In this document: positions 49,962 to 56,786 of the stretch, one piece after another
Position numbering within the stretch: the first letter of the stretch is position 1
Layout: each line of letters begins with the position of its first letter
Assembly: GCA_903822975.1 (NCBI GenBank)
Contig: CAIJRD010000012.1
Span: 496,001 to 560,000 of the forward strand
Origin: an uncultured Sinobacteraceae bacterium
Lineage (GTDB): Bacteria > Pseudomonadota > Gammaproteobacteria > Nevskiales > Nevskiaceae
DNA: 64,000 nucleotides
Reading direction: 5' to 3'
Program-made: the position numbers and the translations under genes
The notes under the pieces: model-generated
The model's database searches: none
What the model saw: the letters and a program-made list of their open reading frames with translations, nothing else
Told to the model about the DNA's origin: nothing

Positions 49962-50906
49962 ATGAACTACGCCGATCCCGAACTCGCCCGCCGCATCGCT
50001 GCCGAGTACGCGCTCGGCACCCTGCGCGGCGCAGCGCGGCGACGCTTCGAGCAGTTGCTGGGCCAGCAGCCGGCGCTGCGCGCCGAAGTGGCGTTCTGGG
50101 AAGTGCAACTCGCCGACTTCGGCCAACAGGTGCTGCCGATTGCCGTACCGCCGCAGGTGCGCGCGCAACTGCTCGCGCGTATCACCGACCTGCCGCAACG
50201 GCCACCACTCGCGGAGATTGCGCAGAATTCGCAGCGGCAGATTCATGCAGGTTCACGGCGACGTCGGCGTTACCGGGCGGCCATTGCCGCATCGCTCGCG
50301 CTGCTGCTGCCGGCACTCGCGATTGCTCCTGGTTGGCAGCCCTCGACGAGCCTACGACCTGAGGCTGCGCAGGTCGCCACGTTGACGCCGCAAAGTGCCG
50401 CAGATGTGCAAGCACGCGCGGATGGGACGTTGCCGCGTTTCGCGCCGGAGCCGCACGCCTCTGCATTTGGTCGGCACGCGTCAACGCAGACGCAGACGCA
50501 GACGCTGCCGACGATGGCGATGACGCCCTCGGCAGCCGAGAACGACGATGGCATGACGGCGCTGCCGATGTACGTCACCGCGTTGCGCCTGCCGGCGTCG
50601 AGCATGCAATGGCTGGTCAGCGTGACGCCCGACCGGCGTGAATTAGTCGTCGTTGCCGCCGACGACTATCTGCAACTCGGACGCTACAGCGTCGAACTGT
50701 GGTGGCTGTCGCCGACCAAGGGCCCGGTTGCGCTCGGCGTATTGCCGAGTGCGCGCGACGACACCACCACGATCGAATTGCCGGCCGCGCTCGCGGCCCA
50801 GCCGCATGCAACCTTTACCATCAGCCTCGAACCGCAAGGTGGCTCGCCCACCGGCAAGCCGACCGGGCCGATGCTCGATTCACGTCGCGATCTCGGCGCG
50901 ATCTAG
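49962..50906 (+). CDS. RskA-like anti-sigma factor
   Basis: 314 residues from ATG 49962, 8 nt after the sigma stop. An N-terminal helical domain (about 5-80; ARRIAAEYALGTLRGAARRRFEQLLGQQPALRAEVAFWEVQLADF) is the RskA/RslA sigma-binding fold, here without the ZAS HxxxCxxC zinc motif. One TM helix lies at about 105-124. An extracytoplasmic RskA-C domain (about 195-300; SMQWLVSVTPDRRELVVVA) completes the family layout. It holds the sigma factor at the membrane. Confidence 0.85.
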   Translation: MNYADPELARRIAAEYALGTLRGAARRRFEQLLGQQPALRAEVAFWEVQLADFGQQVLPIAVPPQVRAQLLARITDLPQRPPLAEIAQNSQRQIHAGSRRRRRYRAAIAASLALLLPALAIAPGWQPSTSLRPEAAQVATLTPQSAADVQARADGTLPRFAPEPHASAFGRHASTQTQTQTLPTMAMTPSAAENDDGMTALPMYVTALRLPASSMQWLVSVTPDRRELVVVAADDYLQLGRYSVELWWLSPTKGPVALGVLPSARDDTTTIELPAALAAQPHATFTISLEPQGGSPTGKPTGPMLDSRRDLGAI

Positions 50907-51040
50907 GCGCGATCCAGGCACGATCCAGGCGGACTTGAGCAAGCCGCGCGGTGAGCGGCGCCGCGTTAGCGTCGCCTTGTGAGACCTCCGCTGCATTAGA
51001 AACCGCCACGCAGCGAATGGGCGTGAGCGTGGGCGTGCGC

Positions 51041-51104
51041 GAATCAGCGAATCAGCGAATCAGCGAATCAGCGAATCAGCGAATCAGCGAATCAGCGAAT
51101 CAGC
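51041..51104. repeat. Octanucleotide tandem repeat (GAATCAGC)8, perfect
   Basis: Eight identical copies between the anti-sigma gene and the thioesterase gene. Eight nucleotides is not a multiple of three. The run is intergenic here and could slip, changing the spacing of nearby signals. Confidence 0.95.
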
Positions 51105-51149
51105 TTGCCATCGCCTAGCGACACTGCAAGTGCACGACGCCTGAGGATC

Positions 51150-51593
51150 TCAGGCACCGCTCGCGCCATCCGCCTTCGGCCACTGCAACATCCACACGCC
51201 ACTGGCGCGCGCGACCATGCGGCCTTGCGCGTGTACCTCGCAGCCGACGAAGGCCAGCCGCCGACCCATTTTCGAAATCGACACATCGGCTTCGAGCCAA
51301 TCGCCCTTTGCAGTGCGATCGAGATAGTCGATGTTCAGCGACACCGTGAGATTGGCCGGCGGACCCTCCGGCTGCACCAACACACTGAGCCCCATTGCCA
51401 CGTCGAGAAAGGCGCTGAGTGCACCGCCGTGCAAGTTGCGGTAGCGGTTCAAGTGCTGCTCGGCGATTCGCAAACCGACGATCGCACCACGCGGCTTGAG
51501 CTTGTAGTACATCTGCCCAAGCGCAACCTGAAACGGGCTGTGATCCTGCAGCGTTTCGAATCCTTCCGGTACAACGACATCGACAGCCGACAT
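51150..51593 (-). CDS. PaaI-type hotdog thioesterase
   Basis: 147 residues from ATG 51593 (AAAGG about 10 nt upstream). The hotdog helix with the catalytic NLHGGALSAFLDVAMGLS and the strand LTVSLNIDYLDRTAKGDWLEADVSISKMGRRLAFVGCEVHAQGRMVARASGVWML are typical of PaaI/YbdB-type acyl-CoA thioesterases. It cleaves CoA thioesters; the substrate is unknown. It may recycle CoA in the neighbouring catabolic region. Confidence 0.88.
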   Translation of the reverse strand: MSAVDVVVPEGFETLQDHSPFQVALGQMYYKLKPRGAIVGLRIAEQHLNRYRNLHGGALSAFLDVAMGLSVLVQPEGPPANLTVSLNIDYLDRTAKGDWLEADVSISKMGRRLAFVGCEVHAQGRMVARASGVWMLQWPKADGASGA

Positions 51594-51793
51594 TTCGGTT
51601 CAACCTTTCTCTTGATAGCGACGCGCGGACTGCGCAAGTAAAACTGAATCTATTCGATCGCGCGAGGCGTGTGAGTGCAGATCGTCCGAACAAACTGCAT
51701 CACCAACGATCGGCATGCCTTCGGTTTCCCGAGCGACACCGCAACGCGCACGACCGGTTTGCAACCAGCATCCCATTCGGCACACGTCAGCGA

Positions 51794-52579
51794 TCAGTCC
51801 GCCTGCAGCAGACGTTCGCGCAGCACGCGCACCGAGGCATCGTCGAAGCCGAGGCCGTCGCGAACGAAGGCCTGATCCGAGCCCCAGTGCTGGTCGATCG
51901 TCTGCCACGAGGCTTCGAGATAGCTCGAATGCGCACGCGTGATCACTTCCATCACGGCCGCATCGGTACGCTCGCCGAGCATGAAACTCAGATTGCGACG
52001 GTACTGGTTGGTCAGCAGATAGTCTTCGAGAATCGTCGCGCGCGGTACGCCGAGCGCCATCAGGATCGTCGCCACGGCGAAGCCGGTGCGGTCTTTTCCG
52101 CTGGTGCAATGCACCAGCAGCGGTAGCGCGTCACCTTCGATCAGCAGTTGCAGGATGCGCGCGTAGACCTGCGCCTGATCGATCGGGAAGCGCGCATACG
52201 CCAGGTTCAGATGCGCTTCTACTTCACTCGCAGCCAGGCGCCCTGCGCGAATACCGTCGAACATTTCCTGCGCACCATTCGGCAGGAATCCGAGTCCGTG
52301 CAGTTTGACGCCAGCGACAACATCGGCGTGATCCGGCTTGTGCCGTCGCTCGTCTTCGTGGCGCAGATCGCAGATCGTGCGCAGTCCGAGCGCAGCCAGA
52401 ATCTCGACGTCGGCGGCGGTCAACTCGGCAAGCGAGTCGGCGCGATACAAACGACCCCAGCGGATGGCACGACCATCGGCGCTGCGATAGCCGCCGAAGT
52501 CGCGAAAGTTGACCGCGCCATTGAGGGCCACCAGCCGGTTCACTGGGTCGATCGCTTGTACGGTTTCCACAGGCTTCAC
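51794..52579 (-). CDS. Tyrosine-protein-phosphatase family enzyme
   Basis: 261 residues from GTG 52579 (start uncertain; the frame is open further upstream, but that part looks unlike the family). The N-terminal NFRDFGGYRSADGRAIRWGRLYRADSLAEL is the signature of the bacterial tyrosine/serine phosphatase (Y_phosphatase3) group. The catalytic P-loop is HCTSGKDRTG with Cys158 and Arg164. Such enzymes act on phosphoproteins or phosphoinositide-like molecules. The Lys in CxxGKDR is typical of the lipid-phosphatase-like subclass. Confidence 0.85.
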   Translation of the reverse strand: MKPVETVQAIDPVNRLVALNGAVNFRDFGGYRSADGRAIRWGRLYRADSLAELTAADVEILAALGLRTICDLRHEDERRHKPDHADVVAGVKLHGLGFLPNGAQEMFDGIRAGRLAASEVEAHLNLAYARFPIDQAQVYARILQLLIEGDALPLLVHCTSGKDRTGFAVATILMALGVPRATILEDYLLTNQYRRNLSFMLGERTDAAVMEVITRAHSSYLEASWQTIDQHWGSDQAFVRDGLGFDDASVRVLRERLLQAD

Positions 52580-52997
52580 GCTCGCTTCGTTCCCATCGGC
52601 ACAGGCTTCTGAGGAAATGCTTCGTCGGTACAGCAACGATACCGAGCCCGGCGCCATCGCGCGAGTGTGCGAATCGCCGAAGGGCTCGCTCGTCGAAACT
52701 GGATTGACCGGCGCGCGCAAGCACAGGTGGCGTCGCTCAACGCATGAGCGAGGTTTTGCGCAGGTTTACGCGCGATCATCGCGGCTGCAAGCCCGACACC
52801 GCGCTGCACAGCGTCGGCGGTGCAACTCATTTTCACGGCAGACTTATGCGGCGGTTCGGCCCGTTGCGAGCAGAGCAGCGACGTCACTCAGGACTCAAGC
52901 CACCCGAGTGGTGTCACCACCTCGTTCGCGGCACGACGATTCGTCACCGGACGATTCGTATTCGGACGATTCGTAACGAATCGTCGATGCAGACGCC
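52580..52997. other. Gap with inverted repeat
   Basis: 418 bp between the phosphatase start and a small membrane gene. It contains repeated ACGATTCGT motifs ending in GACGATTCG-TAA-CGAATCGTC (52965-52985), which could terminate the gene at 52998-53345. No gene is seen. Confidence 0.5.
52965..52985 (-). terminator. Short perfect hairpin after the 115-residue membrane gene
   Basis: A 9-bp stem with a 3-nt loop, 12 nt after the membrane gene stop. No T run follows, so function as a terminator is not certain. Two direct copies of ACGATTCGT lie just beyond. Confidence 0.4.
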
Positions 52998-53345
52998 TCA
53001 GGCCGCGCTGCGCAACAACAGCAGAATGCCGGCGATGGCGAGTGCGCCGTGCAAGGCCACCAAGGGCAAGGGTGCGCGATTCTTGAACACGATGCGGAAC
53101 AGCAACAGCCCGCCGAACAAGGCGCCCAGCAGAATACCGAGCGCCCACCAGGCGCTGGTCGTGGTTGCCGCACCGCCGTAAAGATTCAGGCCGAACAGCA
53201 GACACAGCGCGGCGAGTCCGGCCAGGCCGTGCGCGCTGCCCAACCACGAAGGCAGCCGATGGCGCAGCACGAGCAGCATGGCCATCGTCACGCCAACGCC
53301 GGCGACGGCCAGAAACGGAACGGCGGCCCACTGCGGCAGCGACAT
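52998..53345 (-). CDS. Four-TM membrane protein, unknown
   Basis: 115 residues with four hydrophobic helices (about 6-26, 37-54, 65-83 and 95-112) and short loops. No family is recognised. It lies 90 bp after the enoyl-CoA hydratase on the same strand, so it may be co-transcribed. No ribosome site is evident. Confidence 0.6.
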   Translation of the reverse strand: MSLPQWAAVPFLAVAGVGVTMAMLLVLRHRLPSWLGSAHGLAGLAALCLLFGLNLYGGAATTTSAWWALGILLGALFGGLLLFRIVFKNRAPLPLVALHGALAIAGILLLLRSAA

Positions 53346-53435
53346 CAGTGCGCGCTCGCGACGACGCTGATGCTGCGCGGCTTGGGTGCTGCGATCCTCA
53401 GATCGGTCGCGCTCATTGATTTATCTCCCGGACGC

Positions 53436-54224
53436 TCATTGGCCACTGAAGTTTGCAGTGCGCTTTTCCAGAAATGCCCCGACGCCTTCGCGGAAGTCGG
53501 CGGTTTTCGTCGCTGCGCAGAAGGCCTGGCGTTCCTGCTCCAGATGCGCGGTCAAGCTCGTTGTGAAACTGCCGGCGGCCAATCGCTTGTAACTGCCATA
53601 CGCCAGCGTCGGCCCGGCGGCGAGGCGCCGTGCAAGCGTTTGCGTGTGCTCGCTGAGTGTGTCGGCTGGCACCACGCGATTGACCATGCCGTGCAGCGCT
53701 GCGGTGTCGGCGTCCCAGGGTTCGCCCATCAGCATGAACTCCATCGCGCGACGCGTGCCGAGCACGCGCGGCAGCAGATAGGTGCCGCCGCAATCCGGCG
53801 CAGCACCAATGCGATCGTAGGCCAGCAGGAAACGCGCGCCCTGCGCGGCGATGACGTAATCGCAGGCCAGCATCAGGCTGAGCCCGGCGCCGGCAACGGC
53901 ACCGTGCACGCTGGCGATCACCGGTGCGCTGTGCTCGGTCAGCACCGCGACCACCTGGTGCATCGCGTCGAGCAAGTCGTTCGCCACGCCATCTGCGTGA
54001 TCGAAATCGGCGGCGAAAGCGGCGAGATCGCCGCCAGCGACGAACGCACGGCCCGCGCCGCGCAATACGATGCAACGCAGGCTGCCATCGCCGCGCAACT
54101 GTGCGGCCGCCTGTGCGAGCGCGCGTGCGGTCGCAACATCGATGGCGTTGAGCCGGTCGGGACGATTGACCGTCAAGGTCGCAATACCACTGGCGGCATC
54201 GCGTTCGAGTAAAGCCTGCGTCAT
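53436..54224 (-). CDS. Enoyl-CoA hydratase/isomerase
   Basis: 262 residues from Met 54224 (the ribosome site is weak; the in-frame codons before it are not family-like). Crotonase features include NRPDRLNAIDVATARAL, the oxyanion loop RGAGRAFVAGGDL, and SVHGAVAGAGLSLMLACDYVIAA. The second catalytic position, glutamate in true hydratases, reads AYDRIGAAPDCGGTYLLPRVLG, with Asp in the PDCGG motif, as in isomerase/ECH-like forms (PaaG group). It is probably a beta-oxidation or isomerase step of the local pathway. Confidence 0.85.
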   Translation of the reverse strand: MTQALLERDAASGIATLTVNRPDRLNAIDVATARALAQAAAQLRGDGSLRCIVLRGAGRAFVAGGDLAAFAADFDHADGVANDLLDAMHQVVAVLTEHSAPVIASVHGAVAGAGLSLMLACDYVIAAQGARFLLAYDRIGAAPDCGGTYLLPRVLGTRRAMEFMLMGEPWDADTAALHGMVNRVVPADTLSEHTQTLARRLAAGPTLAYGSYKRLAAGSFTTSLTAHLEQERQAFCAATKTADFREGVGAFLEKRTANFSGQ

Positions 54225-54265
54225 CGGGTTCTTGTGTCCATCAATCGCGAATCGGGTGTCAGTGT

Positions 54266-54309
54266 GGCGTGAATTGGGCGTCAATTGGGCGTGAATTAGA
54301 CGTCAATCA
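54266..54309. repeat. 11-bp tandem repeat, 4 copies
   Basis: GGCGTGAATTG / GGCGTCAATTG / GGCGTGAATTA / GACGTCAATCA, upstream of the enoyl-CoA hydratase gene. Confidence 0.85.
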
Positions 54310-54462
54310 TTTGTGTATCAGACGTGTGGCTGAGTGCCACCGCCGTTGGCAAGCGTCTCCGCATTGCGCGCGCGAATCCGGCGCCGACATCGATCAAGCT
54401 CGCAGGACGATCGACGCTGTTGACCTGCACCTTCGACGAGGCTGCTTTCTCACTTACCCAAG

Positions 54463-55560
54463 TCAAATGCCGGTCGGTGCGAATTTGTCCGCGTGCATTC
54501 GGTGTGCATCGACCCCGAGTTCCTGCAAGCATCGCTCGACCGCCTCGACCATCGGCCGGCCACCGCAGATGTAGCTGACGACATTGGCGTAGTCGACACC
54601 GAGCTGATCATTCAGCGCCTCGGTGATCAATCCGCGTGCGCCCGCGTAGTGGCTGCCTTCGGGCTCGTGCGAGACGATCGGAACCAGGCAGAGCCTGCCC
54701 GAATATCGTGCGACCAGATCCAGCAGCGCCTGGCTCGCCAGCAACTCTTCGGCGCGGCGCACGCCATACACGAGCGTGAAGCGCGCATCCGGCAGACTGC
54801 GCAGGCGCTCGGCGGCGATCGACAGAATCGGTGCCAGACCGGTGCCGCCGGCCACACCCAGACTATCGCGTGCGCCCGGCTCGATGCCCATGCGTCCGTA
54901 GGGTCCGTGCAGCCAGATGCGCGCATTGCTGCGATCTTCGCTGAAGAGCCATTCGGAGAACGCACCACCCGGCAGGCGCTTGACCAGGAAGCCGACTTCG
55001 CGCGCACCCTCACCCGCCACATCTGGTGGCGCGTCGTAGAACGAATACGAGCGGCGCACGAACGAGCCGGAAACGGCCAGCGTGCAGTACTGGCCGGCGT
55101 GATACTGCAGCGGCTGTTCGAGTGCGAGCCGCAGATCGACCACGTCGCCCGGCAGACGACGCCATTGCACGACGCGTGTTGCGATACGGCGTTCCGGCAG
55201 TGCTGCGTGCGCACCGAGGCGCACGTCGATTTCGAGATCGCTGCGCACCTTTGCCTGGCAGGCGAGGATGTAGCCGTCGCGCAGTTCCTGATTGCTCAGC
55301 GGCGACAGCGCGAAATCCACCATCGGGCTGATGCGCCCGGAGACCAGCCGCGTTTTGCAACTGCCGCAGGTGCCGACCCGGCAGTTGTGCGGATAGTCGA
55401 TGCCGAGCGCCAGTGCCGCCGGCAACAGCACCTCATTGCTGCCGATGTCGAAATGCTGTTCGCTTCCGGCAATACGAATACGGCAGTGATTCGCCGCCAC
55501 CGCGGCGCTCGACGGGGAAGCGTCCATGCTGGAATCCATCACCCGGGAAACTCGTGGCAT
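54463..55560 (-). CDS. XylA-like ferredoxin-NAD(P)H reductase (electron-transfer component)
   Basis: 365 residues from the first ATG (Met8 at 55539 is also possible; neither has a clear ribosome site). The N-terminal plant-type [2Fe-2S] ferredoxin has Cys60, Cys65, Cys68 and Cys101 (CRVGTCGSC plus C). The FAD domain has RRSYSFYD, and the NAD domain has GVAGGTGLAPILS and YICGGRPMVEAVE. This single-chain layout is that of XylA/CymAb, the reductases of AlkB-family methyl hydroxylases. It begins 12 nt after the hydroxylase gene and should feed electrons to it. Confidence 0.9.
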   Translation of the reverse strand: MPRVSRVMDSSMDASPSSAAVAANHCRIRIAGSEQHFDIGSNEVLLPAALALGIDYPHNCRVGTCGSCKTRLVSGRISPMVDFALSPLSNQELRDGYILACQAKVRSDLEIDVRLGAHAALPERRIATRVVQWRRLPGDVVDLRLALEQPLQYHAGQYCTLAVSGSFVRRSYSFYDAPPDVAGEGAREVGFLVKRLPGGAFSEWLFSEDRSNARIWLHGPYGRMGIEPGARDSLGVAGGTGLAPILSIAAERLRSLPDARFTLVYGVRRAEELLASQALLDLVARYSGRLCLVPIVSHEPEGSHYAGARGLITEALNDQLGVDYANVVSYICGGRPMVEAVERCLQELGVDAHRMHADKFAPTGI

Positions 55561-55572
55561 GCCGGATCGGGA

Positions 55573-56679
55573 TCAGGCCGGCAGGCCGGCCAGCGGCAGC
55601 GGTTGGTTCAGATCGTGCCAACCGGCGCGTGCGTTTTCGGCGCGCGCGATTTCGCGCTCCTGCGGATCGGCGTAGCGTTCGTCCCAATCGCGCAGCAGCG
55701 GCTTGATCGTCGCAAACCACAGCGGCGGCACCAGCGCCAGCAACACGCACATCAGGAACTGCGGTTGCTTGGGGCCGGTGCGATCGGGCACCAGCAGGTA
55801 GAACGGCTTGTAGCTGTCTTCGTGATGCCCGGCGTGGTTGGTGATCTCCAGCGCGAGGATGCGCACCAGCGGCGTCAGATGATTCCAGGTGTGCCGCTTC
55901 TCGAAGCGCCCCGGCGTCGCCGAGATCAGACCGTAGTGATTGCAGTAGTTGAACACTTCGAGAAAGCTGCGCGGACCGGCCAGGCACACGCCGATCGCCA
56001 GCAGCATGCCCTTGGCGCCGCCGCAGGCGAATAGCAGCGCGCTGAACGCGAGCAGCATCGCCGCGCGGTGCACCCAGCTGTTGCGCGGATCGAACCAGCG
56101 GCGTCCGCGCTTGGTCCACATGGTCCGCTCGAGGTGATACGACTCGATCACCTGACGCACCAGCGTCCGCACGACGTGGCCATACACCGTATCGCCGCGG
56201 CGCGCGTAATCGGGATCGTCCGGCGTGGACACGCGCATGTGATGCGTAACGACATGCGTGATCTCGCGCCAGGGATCGAAAATCATCACCTGACCGATGC
56301 GGCCGTACCAGCGCAGAATCATATTCTCGCGATGGAACAACTCGTGCAGCGCCGGTGCGGTGACAACGAATTGCGTGAACATCATCGTCAGGAAGGCGCC
56401 CAGCGCGTCGGCGCCGACGAAGCGATCGTGGCCGGCGAGCCAGGCGTACATCAAGATCAGCCCGAAGCCGAGCGCGAGATTGATCGAGACGACGATGTCG
56501 TAGGCGAGCAGATGCGTGGTGTCGCGCACCGAGTGATCCGGTTCGAGGAAGGCATCGAAACACAGCAGCGCCACCAGCACGCCGAGTCCGAGCCAAACGT
56601 AATGACCACCCATCAGCAAGCCGCTGGCGGTTACACCCAGGATCACTGTCGAGATCGTGTATTTAAGGCTGTCGTGCAC
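55573..56679 (-). CDS. XylM-like membrane diiron hydroxylase (AlkB family)
   Basis: 368 residues from GTG 56679, with GGAGG 8 nt upstream. The diiron histidine motifs are HELFH (112-116), EITHVVTHH (139-147), NYCNHYG (244-250) and NHAGHH (281-286). The length and the blocks TWNHL, LALEITNH and LRDWDERYA, PQEREIA, NARAGW follow XylM (xylene monooxygenase, 369 residues) closely rather than alkane AlkB, where EHxxGHH and NYxEHYG are usual. It hydroxylates a terminal or benzylic methyl group with O2. The substrate here is unknown. Confidence 0.88.
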   Translation of the reverse strand: MHDSLKYTISTVILGVTASGLLMGGHYVWLGLGVLVALLCFDAFLEPDHSVRDTTHLLAYDIVVSINLALGFGLILMYAWLAGHDRFVGADALGAFLTMMFTQFVVTAPALHELFHRENMILRWYGRIGQVMIFDPWREITHVVTHHMRVSTPDDPDYARRGDTVYGHVVRTLVRQVIESYHLERTMWTKRGRRWFDPRNSWVHRAAMLLAFSALLFACGGAKGMLLAIGVCLAGPRSFLEVFNYCNHYGLISATPGRFEKRHTWNHLTPLVRILALEITNHAGHHEDSYKPFYLLVPDRTGPKQPQFLMCVLLALVPPLWFATIKPLLRDWDERYADPQEREIARAENARAGWHDLNQPLPLAGLPA

Positions 56680-56786
56680 CTTCGCTTCCTCCAGGCACGG
56701 CGTTCCGTCCAATGCGGTTCGCCCTACGAAGCGCAGACTGCGGCAGCCGGCCACCCGCCGGCCCCAACCCATAGTATGGCCGCCCG

